A stretch of DNA of 64,000 nt from NCBI GenBank assembly GCA_032622095.1, contig CP136067.1, positions 121,555,030 through 121,619,029 on the forward strand, in the 5' to 3' direction. Positions 10,425 through 21,080 of the stretch are shown one piece after another (position 1 is the stretch's first letter; every line of letters begins with the position of its first letter). The notes under the pieces were generated by a model. That model ran no database searches and was not told where the DNA came from. It saw only the letters and a program-made list of their open reading frames with translations. The DNA comes from Siphonodentalium dalli. Lineage: Eukaryota; Mollusca; Scaphopoda; Gadilida; Siphonodentaliidae. Both the position numbers and the translations under genes were made by a program.

Positions 10425-10566
10425 AATACACACGTAGTTTTTCTGAATATCAAATATACACCACTTGTGGGATTTATGATTTACCGCACTCGCTAAAGCT
10501 CCTGCGGTAAATCATAAATCCCACTCGCGGTGTAAATTCGTTATTTGGAAACACTACGTGTGTATT
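10425..10566. repeat. Foldback of about 140 bp
   Basis: The inner arms (10457-10488 and 10503-10534) pair almost perfectly around GATTTATGATTTACCGCA, with a 14-nt loop. Pairing continues outward through ATACACACGTAG at the left and CTACGTGTGTAT at the right, giving arms of about 64 bp. It could be a tiny MITE or a structured transcript; nothing in the sequence decides. Confidence 0.75.
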
Positions 10567-10765
10567 CTATATTTGCCTAATTACATTTTTTCTACATTTC
10601 ACTGGAAAGCGAATAATAAATATATCGACGACATGCCATACATACCAACGGCTAATATTTACATAGCCCGCCTGTGTTACACTAAATCATGTTTGGTGAT
10701 TGGTCAGCTGTCAAATTGGGCCATCCGTTTTATATATACCCTAATAACACATACCGTATATAACA

Positions 10766-11078
10766 TGATTGATTAATTGATTGATTGGGTTTAATGTCGC
10801 TTTAAGCAACTAAGGTCATATCACAACGTTGCCAGTTTAAGTGGTGGAGGAAATCCGCACACTTACAGCTAATCTAACAATGGTTTCAAAGACTGACAAA
10901 CTCGACGACCATGTGCTACAAACAACAAGCCATCGGCGAGTAACTGGCAACTCCACCAGATAACGATTTCGAGCTACAAAGTCCACGATGAAAACGTGGT
11001 TTTGAACCCTTATCGCCAGCGCTGGGGACGAAACGGCTTGGAGCGGTACCCCTAACCGGCTGAGCCACCGAGGCACCT
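10766..11078 (-). mobile_element. tRNA-derived SINE, full-length
   Basis: Read on the minus strand it starts TGCCTCGGTGGCTCAGCCGG, with a clear Pol III A box (TGGCTCAGCCGG). About 45 bp later is a B box-like GGTTCAAAACC. A tRNA-unrelated body follows, and the tail is AAAGCGACATTAAACCC plus AATCAATCAATC-type repeats. This head-and-tail structure is typical of lophotrochozoan SINEs. It would be transcribed by RNA polymerase III and mobilised by a partner LINE. The frames inside it are not genes. Confidence 0.85.
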
Positions 11079-11845
11079 ATATACAATGAACACGACGTCA
11101 CAAATTGTTGACCTAATCTTACCTAATCACTAAAAGCGGTCAGCAGAATAATTGGGCGTGCTTTTCAACGTTCAGCCTATAATTGGATCGGAAGCCAGTT
11201 ATTTATATCGAGCACGTAATCGTTGTTCAGTGCTTGGAAATCTTATATTGGGCTGACTTAATGTTCCTGTGAGGGCTAGTCTCAATTCTCGGCAGATTTT
11301 GTGAAAATAAATAAGAGTAAGCTTTTTTATGGGAATGAATCATCAAAAAGTTATATAAATATAAGAATTGAATGTAGTGGGTGTGTGTGTTATTTGGGTA
11401 TACGGCGCTATGATAGTTGGGGGCACATTTACACAATGTGCCCCAACAACCACAGCGCCGTACTAGCACCCCTCCAATAACATCCACTAGATTCATTTCT
11501 TAAATAAAACAACGTATGTGATACTTCAATGTTTATTTTGAGCGGATATATATTTGCATTCAATTATTGTGATGTATCGGTTTACACACGATTGTATTGG
11601 TTATGCGCTCTCATGCAAATAAGTGATGACCGATTTGCGTGTCGATTGAACTGTCGTCTACAGGCGACGATTGTGTCTGTGCAGTACGTATATCGAATAA
11701 GAAATCAGTACACGGCAGTCTCGGATATTTTCATAGAAAAGCTCTTCGAATTATTTTTAATTAATCCATATTCATCTGGATTTGATACATATATATAAGA
11801 ACTCACAAGTATATATTTCAAAACCATGTTTAACACTTTCTGCAC
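11079..11845. other. Unassigned spacer
   Basis: Apart from the hairpin at 11401-11462 it has no recognised feature. A short GT run lies near 11380-11392. Confidence 0.4.
11401..11462. repeat. 62-bp interrupted hairpin
   Basis: TACGGCGCT pairs with AGCGCCGTA at the base. After an unpaired bulge, TTGGGGGCACATT pairs with AATGTGCCCCAAC around a TACAC loop. Confidence 0.7.
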
Positions 11846-12195
11846 TTGAAGGCTCACTTAATTTTCGAACCCCCAGATCACATTATATAACATATATGCC
11901 ATAGTATATACAACTTGAAAGAGGAAACTCCGAAACATTGTATTATGAACTTATTCGATGTAGTAAACTGTGAACATTTTGTTTGGTTTGAGGTACTGAT
12001 GTGTTTTTTGTGCTTAAGTTTCATCTGCATGGACATTGCTGCAAAGTCTATTATTTTAAATGGAAGGTGAATAACTCTATAGCTTTGTTTGAATTCTGTT
12101 GCATTCTGGGAGCGAAACGGGGGAAATGGTTCTATGATTTCAGCTATTTTATAATACTCTATGAACATCTTCTGAGACACAGCCGTTCCAAATGG
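11846..12195 (+). mobile_element. Family H fragment, right end missing
   Basis: It begins GAAGGCTCACTTAATTTTCG and follows the family H interior (AACTCCGAAACATTGTATTA, then GCATTCTGGGAGCG), but stops near GCCGTTCCAAATGG without the inverted right end. It is more diverged than the 1766 and 18401 copies. Confidence 0.7.
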
Positions 12196-12864
12196 TGATG
12201 AAACAGTCACGTGTGCATCATCACGCATAAAATATCATAACACATTCAGAACTGAATCATTCCCACCTCTGCGGGGGTCTCGAAGTTCCATAGTTCCGAA
12301 TATCGGACACTCGTCAATTCAATACGCGTGGTTGAATACGACCATGCATTCGGTGAGGTCACGTAGTACTATTCAATACCATTCACTACACCAGCTTTAA
12401 TAGTGGTAACGCTAACACAGGGTCGATCGTGATATAATATTTATTAAGTTATTGATATTCCCCGAGTCATTTTACATTTGTGCACCAATTTTCACGCATA
12501 GCGTCTGGGCTAATAATAAACGTTCTTTAATAGTCATATAATTGATTGGTATCCCCTTTAACTCATCTGCGGTCAAAGGCGTCTACCCAATAATGGCAAC
12601 ACCCTGATCAGGTTACCCATTTGTACTAATGTTCCTACATATATTCTAAGCTGATAAGAAACGCTCTTTTTTCTCATATCTTCCCAATTAAGTCTTCCGA
12701 GGTTTCAATATTCACTGACCAGATTGAAACCATTTTGGGTATATAGTTAATTAAATTAATATGTAGTGACCTTTTAAGACATCTGATGTCAATGAGACAT
12801 CAAATAAGATTCACAAGGTAAAAATACCCTTATGTACAAATTTTCAGCTCCCAGGGTCCAACCA
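12196..12864. other. Unassigned spacer
   Basis: AT-rich, no long frames, no recognised repeat ends. Confidence 0.4.
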
Positions 12865-13327
12865 TTTGCGACCCGCCATATCAAATCCAGTCGGAAGTCG
12901 GGATTTTTTTTACCCTGTGCCAATGCATTCTCTTATATATGCGAGTCGACCATATGTCGCCTCGCATATATAAGAGAATGCATTGGCCTAACAATTTTTT
13001 ACAATTTTAATAATTTTTTCTTGTATTCTTTAACAATTTTATAATTTCACCCATACAGAGCCCCAGACAAACATGAGCAGACGACACTCTTCTATATGCT
13101 TCTATATATGTGTGGGGCTTCCTGCAGGGTAATGGATGTTTTTTATTTTATGTCCTAAAAATTGTCAGAAACATTTATTTAAAAAAAATGATAAAAAATT
13201 GTTAGGCCAATGCATTCTCTTATATATGCGAGGCGACCTATGGTCGACTCGCATATATCAGAGAATGCATTGGCACAGGGTAAAAAAATCCCGACTTCCG
13301 ACTGGATTTGATATGGCGGGTCACATA
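12865..13327 (+). mobile_element. F2 MITE, complete
   Basis: This is the reference F2 copy in the window. Both palindromes are whole (12920-12986 and 13207-13273), as is the central GAGCCCCA/TGGGGCTT stem. The left end has decayed to TTTGCGACCC while the right end still reads GGGTCACATA. Confidence 0.85.
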
Positions 13328-13797
13328 TTGCAATAATCCCAGACGATCGTGGTTTGACTGCAGTGCACGAAGGTCTCACAATAGTCTTATTATTCAATCG
13401 ACGTTATAACTAATATGCAATGTCGTCTGTGAACAACCTTGTGGTACGTGGTACAACAGCGATCTTATCGAGATTTACAGATATGCTCTCGTAGCTTCGT
13501 TGTGCTGTCTCATTCTAAATCGCATAAATGTCCCGGGGTTTCAGTGTGATCGATTTTGTTTAAAATAACGGCGCCATTCCGTGATATCACGCGCATGCGC
13601 GTTCGACGGTGAATATATATTCGCCATATCAAAGTCATTTGCCCCGATCTGCTTATTTTCTATTCCATCTTTTGTGTACAATCGATAAGACATCATCATA
13701 TATATGTATTCATACAGTCATATGATGCATTCCTCTCGCGACTAAAGATTTAGTACGAAAATAGTCTAAATTGCCTAACAAAATTTTCCGTGTACCA
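13328..13797. other. Unassigned spacer
   Basis: No gene or element seen. A GC-rich word, ATCACGCGCATGCGCGTTCG, sits at about 13586. Confidence 0.35.
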
Positions 13798-13879
13798 GAC
13801 TCGCATATATAAGAGAATGCATTGGCACAGGGTAAAACAATCCCGACTTCCGACTGGATTTGATATGGCGGGTCACATA
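13798..13879 (+). mobile_element. Solo F2 right end
   Basis: It starts inside the right arm of a palindrome (GACTCGCATATATAAGAG) and runs through CACAGGGTAAAA to GGGTCACATA. Everything to the left is lost, so the break is again inside a palindrome. Confidence 0.8.
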
Positions 13880-14560
13880 TTATAATCGATCATAACAAAA
13901 CATGTATGGAACGTGGCTATAGAAGGTCTTCGTGAGTGAGTGGGTGGGGGGGGGGGTGTATCCAACTTTTGAGTTTCCGATTGCATCCCCCCTTTGTGCC
14001 AGATAAAGTTACAAACTCTGGTAACAATATATATTGTCGTAATGGCCCCAACTGGAATGTTTGTTTACATTTGGGCTATTTTGGGGAACGGTTTCTCAGA
14101 TGGTCTTTCAAATTGGTTAGTCGGTTCACTAAGTAATAAGACTACTCCATGACCTTCGTGCACTGTACTCAAACCACGGTCGTCTGGGATTATTATTGAA
14201 ATATTATAATCGATCACAAGGAAACATGTCTGGGACGTGTCTATATAAGGTCTTCGTGAGTGGGCGGGGGGGGGGGGGGGGGTGTATCCAACTTTTGAGT
14301 TTCCGATTGCACCCCCCTTTGTACCATATCAAGTTCCAAACTCTGGTAAAAATTATATTGCCGTAACGGATCCAATTGGAATGTTAATTGTTTACATTTG
14401 GGGGACGGTTTCCCAGATGGTCTTTGTTCAGTCTGTTCACCCTCGCTATGATGTGGTCCTGGCATAAGAATAGAACAAAGGCCATATGGGAAACCGTCCC
14501 CCAAATGTAAATAAACATTTAATTTGGAGCCATTACGGCAATATATTTTTTGACATAGTT
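13880..14560. repeat. Tandem duplication plus inverted copy of a G-run element
   Basis: 13880-14120 and 14203-14430 are direct copies: TTATAATCGATCA, then AGGTCTTCGTGAGTG, a G run, then CAACTTTTGAGTTTCCGATT. An inverted partial copy of the same segment (AAACCGTCCCCCAAATGTAA, then GCCATTACGGCAATATAT) follows at 14480-14560. The open frames across this block come from the repeat. Confidence 0.75.
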
Positions 14561-14782
14561 TGCGCCATGGTGTTGTATTGTCGCTAGATATATGGTATGC
14601 ACAAACTTTAGTACATGTAGTACTAGTGATCAATTGAGTGTCTACACTCACAATGAGCAACGGTTGTAATCTCACTGTGAGTGTAGACGCACGATTGCTC
14701 ACTAATACGAGTACTAGTACTACTAATTCGACGTGTGTACCTTAATAACCCTCGCTATGATGTGGTCCTGGCATGAGAATAG
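14441..14782. repeat. 33-bp direct repeat pair
   Basis: CCTCGCTATGATGTGGTCCT plus GGCAT(A/G)AGAATAG occurs at 14441-14473 and 14749-14781. It may mark the edges of an insertion between them. Confidence 0.7.
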
Positions 14783-14785
14783 GGT

Positions 14786-14892
14786 GCCGGCAATTTGCAG
14801 AATGAGGCCCACAGATGGTGAATTTAGTGACGTCACCCCGCACAGCGGGCTAGCATAACTAAATTAACTATATGTGGATCTCATTCTGCTTA
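14786..14892. mobile_element. Decayed family P single hairpin
   Basis: ATTTGCAGAATGAGGCCCAC and GTGGATCTCATTCTGC form a worn hairpin of about 95 bp, with the family P centre CCCGCACAGCGGGCTAGC. Only one of the two usual hairpins is present and the terminal repeats are gone. Confidence 0.7.
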
Positions 14893-14917
14893 GGACTTAG
14901 CTTCTGACATCGCACCT

Positions 14918-15480
14918 CAGTTGTCGTGATCACGGCTACAAATATATCTATCTAGCATACTGATAAATCACGACTTTAAGGTTGAATATTTATTGCCACG
15001 CGACGTCAAAGTCTGAAGGCAGCAATGTTCAGAACGCGAGACGAGAGCCACGAGAACGTAATTCGATGCTATTGTTATGCGATATTAAGTGCCACCGCAC
15101 ACGCTGCGATTAAAATCGTAAGTGGGGAAAATCGCAGGAGGAAGCATCCAATGCGCATGCCCACGACAATATCGTAGCCAAATCGTAGCAATCAAGCACT
15201 GTTTGATTTTACCAGGAAAATCGTGGCGTGACTTTGGCAACGCGCGCGATCGTAGCTGTCACATGACCACTGTCGCACTGGTCATGTTGTAAATACCACG
15301 AAAATCGTAGCTGCAAAGATCGCAGCACCGTAGCGTCTGCGGGCAAGCTACGATTTCTCCACCTACGATTTTCCCCACTTACGATTTTAATCGTAGCGTC
15401 TGCGGTGGCACTAATTCCGGTTGATTGTTTTATGCGAAGGAAACGTGAATCGTATATTCAATGCTTGGAAATCAACTTAG
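14918..15480 (+). repeat. Dispersed repeat copy interrupted by a Harbinger-like MITE
   Basis: Outside the MITE (15089-15411) this matches 17228-17495 along its length: GTCGTGATCACGGCTA, then GCAGCAATGTTCAGAACGCG, then CACGAGAACGTAAT, then TTCCGGTTGATT. The second copy has no MITE and therefore serves as the empty site. Confidence 0.8.
15089..15411. mobile_element. Harbinger-like MITE with TAA target duplication
   Basis: Terminal repeats start GTGCCACCGCACACGCTGCG on the left. The right end reads GTAGCGTCTGCGGTGGCAC. The repeats extend inward about 45 bp through ATTAAAATCGTAAGTGG. TAA flanks both sides (15086-15088 and 15412-15414), and the related empty site near 17408 has one TAA. A 3-bp TWA duplication fits the PIF/Harbinger superfamily. 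The interior is built from variants of AAATCGTAGC and is non-coding. Confidence 0.85.
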
Positions 15481-15537
15481 CCCTTTCTTTAATGAATACT
15501 CATTTACGACTAGTTCCCTTAGGAAATGTTCGGAAAA
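15475..15537 (+). mobile_element. Worn family C left end
   Basis: TTAGCCCTTTCTTTAATGAA, then TACGACTAGTTCCC, then AGGAAATGTTCGG follows the family C left end with many substitutions and is cut by the next element. Confidence 0.45.
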
Positions 15538-16216
15538 GGGTGTATTCGAACCCGTGTTCTTCTATAGTCGCGAACATATGGACCACCATGATGTGACATG
15601 CGAGAAATTTTATAATATATATATATATTTTTTTTATAATATTTATTTTTCACAATTCAATATGCATAATACATGATAAAACATGATAATATAAATGGGA
15701 TTCATACAAGTATTGTGTGGAGTGCCGCGGCCAATGACGGCCGTCTACCCAGCACCCTGAATGTGACAGAATTTCATCAATAATGGCTGTTTATTAATTT
15801 AACTATTTCACTTTAATTTTCAGATTCAATTCTTATATATTTAAATTTGAATTTAGATAAGATTCCCGTGAATAACAAATAAGTGTAAAATGCATGGATA
15901 CATGGATACGCAACGGTCAGTTTTCTCAATATCAAGTTTTGGAGTATGTTTTGGCTGAATATATTAAAGGAAATTAATAAGACTTTGCTCACATACGCAT
16001 ATTCTTGGTGATTCGAACACATGCACGAAAATAGACCAGGAACATGTTCGTGAATCTGGATTCTCACTAGAATCTTGACCCGCGAACATGACAGTGTTCC
16101 CGGCCCAGCGCTCGGGTGCACATGTTCATGATGTTCGATTCCCCGAGAATCTGTTCGCGGTATTCGGTATGGTAGCCTACCGTTCGCGAACATAGAACAC
16201 GGATTCTAATACACCC
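15538..16216. mobile_element. TIR-bounded element of about 680 bp
   Basis: The left end GGGTGTATTCGAACCCGTGT is mirrored by ACACGGATTCTAATACACCC at 16197-16216, followed inward on both sides by GTTCTnnnnnTCGCGAACAT-type sequence. The inner right part has several further AACATGTTCGTGAATC-like words. The superfamily is unknown; no clear target duplication. Confidence 0.5.
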
Positions 16217-16345
16217 TATAAGTCACCAGCCTTACCGAAATGTAAGACCTGTTATCAGCACATGGTCTGGTAGCATTTCCACCACCGAAACATCTCTGGA
16301 AAAACATGGTGGACTCAGCAAAAGAAAATCATTGGTTGGGAAGCC

Positions 16346-16744
16346 TTAACCCTTTACCCAACAGAAGGGGCCTGTGCCAATGCATTCTCTTATATATGCG
16401 AGTCGACCATAGGTCGTCTCGCATATATAAGAGAATGCATTGGCTTAACACATTAAAAATTATAAAATTGTTAAAGAATGTAAGAAAAATGGTAAAAAGT
16501 GTTAAAAAAAGATTTTTTTTAGGCCAATGCATTCTCTTATATATGCGAGGCGACCTATGGTCGACTCGCATATATAAGAGAATGCATTGGCACAGGGCAT
16601 AACTGTAACTATCACAATGTGGTCAAGGAGCCGGTTCCAATGATATCCATATTTGTATGGTTCTATTGAGACAGACCGAAGATATTTTAGGCTGTTGAAG
16701 CTTTATTTGGCCGGTTTTGGCCGGTTTGTTGGGTAAAGGGTTAA
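16346..16744 (+). mobile_element. F1 MITE, complete
   Basis: TTAA at both ends, palindromes at 16377-16443 and 16524-16590, right segment of the AAGGAGCCGGTTCC subtype. One loop substitution (GGTCGTCTC). Confidence 0.9.
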
Positions 16745-16855
16745 ACGGGAAGCCATGGAATGATCGGCCCTGTCGTAATTAATCTCCATGTACACCGAAT
16801 ATGGGAATCATGCGGATCCGAGCCATTCGCCACGATGATGGCAGTCCTTAACATG

Positions 16856-16900
16856 AAAATGTCAACAGGTACATATAATATATGTACCTGTTGACATTTT
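16856..16900. repeat. Perfect 45-bp palindrome
   Basis: 22-bp arms starting AAAATGTCAACAGGTACATA pair perfectly around a single central base. No flanking inverted repeats or target duplication are visible. Confidence 0.9.
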
Positions 16901-17227
16901 TATTTTATAAAGACAAAGAGCTAAATTTGAATCTGGTACTACCGACATTTGTCAACTTCGCTAAAAGAACCGGAGGACCTGCTTCACTTCATTGTAAGCT
17001 GTGAAAGTCTCCATGCTGTAAGAAGCGGGTACGAATATGAGAATGGTGTAGTTGGTAGCACAATCCTCCGGTGATGGAATCAATTTTCAGCGTGCAGTAC
17101 TTTGGGATATCGAAAGCTGAACAGTCAAGTATCAATTGCAAAAAGTATAAGTTGTGCATATTAGAGTTCAGCCCAGCTTGGTTCAACGTTTCTTTCTGGG
17201 AAGTTATGAAGGTAAATGTAAAGCCTA
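16901..17227. other. Unassigned spacer
   Basis: A short frame on the minus strand at 16989-17186 has no recognisable motif. Nothing else is seen. Confidence 0.35.
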
Positions 17228-17495
17228 ACTGTCGTGATGACGGCTAGACATCTATCAAGCATATCGATAAATCACCATGCAGGGTCAAAGCACAGACATA
17301 AAGGCTCGATATTTATTGTCACGTGACGTCAATGTCTGAAAACAGCAATGTTCAGGACGCGAGACGATCGACACGAGAACGTAATACGATGTTAATTGTT
17401 ACGAGATATAAGTTCCGGTTGATTTTTTGTCCGTAGGAATCGTGACTTACGGTAGAGCGCGTCGTATGTTCAATGTATAGAAATCAAGTTATAGG
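17228..17495 (+). repeat. Dispersed repeat, MITE-free copy
   Basis: Uninterrupted counterpart of 14918-15480, diverged by scattered substitutions. It shows a single TAA where the other copy carries the Harbinger-like MITE. Confidence 0.8.
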
Positions 17496-17785
17496 CTACG
17501 GACGATCGGAAATTAGCTCACGTAAAGTAGATTATAATGGTTGTCGGGGTGTGAACGATCGCTGACAAGCCGTCAGTCGTCGATGTTTTCGTCACGTCTG
17601 CTTCGACAGAAGCGTGGTTGGTACACATAAGTCAATCAATGCCAGGATTTACTGTTCCGGCTAACTGGAACAAAATCAAGAACAGATTCCGGTTTAACGG
17701 CTGGCTGTTCCGGATAACAGGAGCAGAGATACATAATTTTATTATGAAATAACTAACAAAAACATAGAAATTTTCACATCCGCAT

Positions 17786-18100
17786 CAGGGACGTGCCTAG
17801 ATGGTCTCTGTTGGGGGGGGGGGGAGGTGTACACCTAGCTGCACCCCCTTGAACCAGACCAAGCGATTTGCACCCTCTTTCGTTAGAACTTTTCAACTGG
17901 TACTTCAAGTTTTCTTTGAAATTTCCAATCTGATTAAAATTGGAAAAGTTCGAACTGATAGGCATTTTTCAAACCTATAGTTCGACCAAAATTAGAAACA
18001 TTATTCTACTGTTGATCTAGTAATGCGTACATAACCATTCATTCTTGGCTTAGAAATATGTTCTCACCCTTTAGAAATGTTTTCTAAGAACCGCACTCTT
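17786..18100 (+). mobile_element. hAT-like end fragment
   Basis: CAGGGACGTGCCTAG followed by a G run and TGCACCCCCTTGAACCAGAC matches the start of the hAT-type element at 42638 and, more loosely, 20806-21080. No right end or 8-bp duplication was found, so the 3' boundary is approximate. Confidence 0.5.
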
Positions 18101-18239
18101 TTTTATAAACGGGGCATCGCATAATGAAGTATATCTCGCCTGAAACAGCATACATGATAATTTTTTTTCAGTTATCACATTTTTTTAGAATTGATTTCAA
18201 GGCGTTATCTCCATATATAGAGCTGGATATGAGTCGTGT

Positions 18240-18362
18240 GTGTTTCATCGTGGTCATGACTTGCAAATTAGAAAATGAACAGGCACAAAATATAATGCTG
18301 ATCATATATAATAAACACGTAAAATGACTGGCGTTATTACTTCAAAAGGGTATATAATACTT
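18240..18362 (+). repeat. First of two ~120-bp direct repeats around a family H copy
   Basis: TTTCATCGTGGTCATGACTT, then AATGCTGATCATATATAATA, then CTTCAAAAGGGTATATA recurs at 18848-18961 with small changes. Together with the family H element between, this is most simply a ~600-bp tandem duplication with partial loss. A small LTR-like element is possible, but TG...CA ends and a primer site are not seen. Confidence 0.7.
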
Positions 18363-18400
18363 TCCACGAACGATTGGATCTGATGCACATGCACAGACAT

Positions 18401-18819
18401 GTTAATTTACGAACATCCAAATCACATTATATAAAATATATTCCATATTATATACCATTTGAAAGAGAAAGCTCCAAAACATTGTATTATCAACTGATCC
18501 GATCGAATAAACTGGGAACATGTTGTTTTTGTCGAATTACCCAGGTGTGTCCTGTATTTAATTCTGATCCAGACTGTACTATAAAGTCTATTATATTCAA
18601 TGGAAGGGGTAATGACTCTATATCTTAGTTTGCATGATGATGCATTCTGGGTTGACAAGGGGGGAAGTCTTGAAATGAATCTCTATCACTTGGTGGACAG
18701 TCATAGGCAACAGCTGCTTCGCATTCTGGTGGAATATATATTGTGTTGGTTCCTCTTCCAAATGGTATATAATATGGATTAATGTTATCTGGGCATTCGA
18801 AAATTAAGTGGGCCTTTAA
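18401..18819 (+). mobile_element. Family H MITE with worn left end
   Basis: The interior and right end (AAAATTAAGTGGGCCTTTAA) match the 1766 copy. The first bases (AGGCCCACC) are absent. It has an unbroken CATATTCCATATTATA-type segment, which is the empty site for the family P insertion at 1821. Confidence 0.8.
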
Positions 18820-18847
18820 GTGTCCTAGATTTTCATCCGATATTAGT

Positions 18848-18961
18848 TTCATCGTGGTCATGACTTGCAAATTAGAAAAATAATAAGTACAAAAGATAAT
18901 GCTGATCATATATAATAAACACATAAAATGACTGGCATATTATCACTTCAAAAGGGTATAT
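18848..18961 (+). repeat. Second ~120-bp direct repeat
   Basis: Partner of 18240-18362, about 608 bp downstream. Confidence 0.7.
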
Positions 18962-19261
18962 ATACTACTGGGAGCTGAATCACACAGACATGATAAGTGT
19001 CCTATAGATGTTCACTCAAAAAGAACTTCTTTGCTATTTGAAACGGTGAGTGGCTTCTGCATTTTAATTTTAATGCAGTTGCGATAATCATTTCATGGTC
19101 ATATTCGATTCTCAGATAACAACGAAATAAGCATTGTGATCTTTACAAATTCATTAGTTCATGGGTACTGGTATTTTTAACCAACATCACGCATAGATTT
19201 GCCCTCAACTGCAGTAACGTATAGCACGATGCACACAAGACTGATATTTTAGCCCCCCTTT

Positions 19262-19365
19262 TTTTACAGAATGGATTCTACCAATCATTTATAAAAGTAT
19301 ATATATTGGAATGGACTAGTGTTTATTTGGAGGGATGTTCACGATGACGACATACCAAAATAAGG
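19262..19365 (-). mobile_element. Family C fragment
   Basis: GAATGGATTCTACCAATCAT, then TATATTGGAATGGACTAGTG, then TTTGGAGGGATGTTCACG is the reverse of the family C right end. The TTAA border is not intact. Confidence 0.55.
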
Positions 19366-19369
19366 GTCA

Positions 19370-19490
19370 ATCCACACCGGGCGCGATTTTTGCGGCCGTT
19401 TTCTGTCTTCCGTAGCGGTTCAAAGCGCGCTATTTATATTCACACCGAAAGCGACTGGATCGCTTCGTGGCGCGCGATGGGTTGGGTAGA
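19370..19490. repeat. GC-rich CpG-containing relic
   Basis: CACACCGGGCGCGATTTTTG and CACACCGAAAGCGACTGG alternate with CGCGCTATT words. This recalls the GC-rich interior of the Harbinger-like MITE at 15089, but clear ends are lacking. Confidence 0.3.
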
Positions 19491-19499
19491 TAATCGTTT

Positions 19500-20271
19500 G
19501 AGTGCATCATTTACAGGCAGGTCACAAATACAATGTATATAGACATTTTAATCAGAATTAGCTAAACATGTACATGTAAGAGTTTTTCAAACTCATTTAA
19601 TTGTCAAATATAGTATGTCAAGTGCATGGAATTGTGCACGGGCTTCCTGAATTCTCTTGGTAATTACGTTTAATTGAATTTCATTCTATAATTCCAGTTT
19701 GTGAGGTTTTTTTTTATCGGGGGTGGGGGTGGGGACAAATTGTGGGCAAATTGACCTCACAAGCTTGGAAATGGATTGGGACAAAAAATTAACCAGACGA
19801 TCCTGTTATTACGTCGAGCTCTTATTCGGCATTTTCTCTTCTCATTTATCCCTGCACTTCAGTTATCAGCATGTCGAACATAAAGAACACAAATTTTAGT
19901 GACGTATTACCCTATTCGTAATAAGTAATATGTTGTCGTTCGTTATACGTCTATTGACGGCAAAGCTTCAGGTGCGAATAAATTAAGGACTTACATGTAC
20001 CGCTTAGTCAAACAGCTATCTTAATATGGCAAAAATGATGAAGCTAAGATAATATTCTGCAAACTAAGAATAATCAAGGAGGAATTTGCAAAACAATGTA
20101 AGATGGAAATTAAAAATGAACAACAATCCCTTTCTTTTTCAAATAAATGGAGGCCAAATGTACGTTACGTATGACAAATGATATAGGTGAGCATATTGTT
20201 AACTGTAGTATATCTTTGTTATATATAGCATCGGTCTCGTCACTCTCGTGTGAATGTTTTATCTCATTATG
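19500..20271. other. Unassigned spacer
   Basis: A short inverted pair TTTGTGAGGT/ACCTCACAAG flanks a T- and G-rich run at 19699-19763. Otherwise AT-rich and featureless. Confidence 0.35.
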
Positions 20272-20495
20272 TTATTCTATTTTATAGCATCATTGATGAG
20301 TAGTTATCCCATAGGAAATATTCAGATAAAATATCCAGATTTAATAAGTTCAACAAACGACCAAATTGGACTTCTTCTGCACTTGTATTAATCTGTCGTC
20401 TACTTTTATCACCTTAACATCCCTCCATATAAATAATATACCATTCCTATGCATACTTTTATAACTGGCATTCCATTTAGTATAGCAGTGGTTAA
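20272..20495 (+). mobile_element. Family C MITE
   Basis: TAGCATCATTGATGAGTAG, then AACATCCCTCCATATAAATA, then ATTTAGTATAGCAGTGGTTAA match family C. The left TTAACCCTTTC is mutated to TATTCTATTTTA-like sequence. Confidence 0.7.
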
Positions 20496-20805
20496 ATTAT
20501 TCTATTCTATAGCCTGAATATAGAGTGTATTATCCCGTTGTTAGTTCAATGTTCTGATTGTACACGAGAGAACACATGGCGGGGGTGGCGAATTCATTGT
20601 GCACGCACGTCACCATTCGCTTTGTCAAAGAGAAACTTATCCCTTCAATATAATTCATTGTTCATTGATCCTATCTGGCAAGTCATACGCCAAATGAATG
20701 GGAGTGCTGGCAGTGATAGATGCACACCATGCGAAGTTTATGCTAACTAACCGGTTTGTCTAGCATTTTTTCTTTGTGAGCAACTGCTCATTATATTGAA
20801 TATAT

Positions 20806-21080
20806 GGACGTGGTTATAGCGGGGTATCCGTTGGGAATGTCCACCTTGGAATTTCTAACTCAACCCCCTCGAACGAGAGCGAAAAATTATGTAGCACCCC
20901 TCTTGTAGGTTGGAAATTTTCCAACTGATTGCCACTTTGGTCAAAATAAAATTGACAGAAAGCCGGGTGGGGCAGAAAAAAAAAATCCCGGATACAATTG
21001 AAATTTTATTATTTTTATTTTTGGGACCCACCCCAACGTTTGACGAAAAACTGTGAAAATGGCAGGATAAGGCAGACATG
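20806..21080. repeat. hAT-like relic with GTTGGAAATTTTCCAAC words
   Basis: GGACGTGGTTATAGCGGGG, then CTCAACCCCCTCGAACGAGA, then GGTTGGAAATTTTCCAACTG resembles parts of 17786-17960 and 42638-43374. Ends are not defined. Confidence 0.4.

Noticed and set aside
10980-11078. tRNA gene
   Set aside because: A and B boxes are present but the cloverleaf is not complete, and the sequence continues into a SINE body and tail.
14241-14702. 153-residue minus-strand frame with a proline run
   Set aside because: It lies across the duplicated and inverted G-run block; the proline run is the G run read in reverse.
15813-16193. 126-residue minus-strand frame
   Set aside because: It begins inside the inverted end of the 15538-16216 element and contains its repeated words; nothing suggests a protein family.
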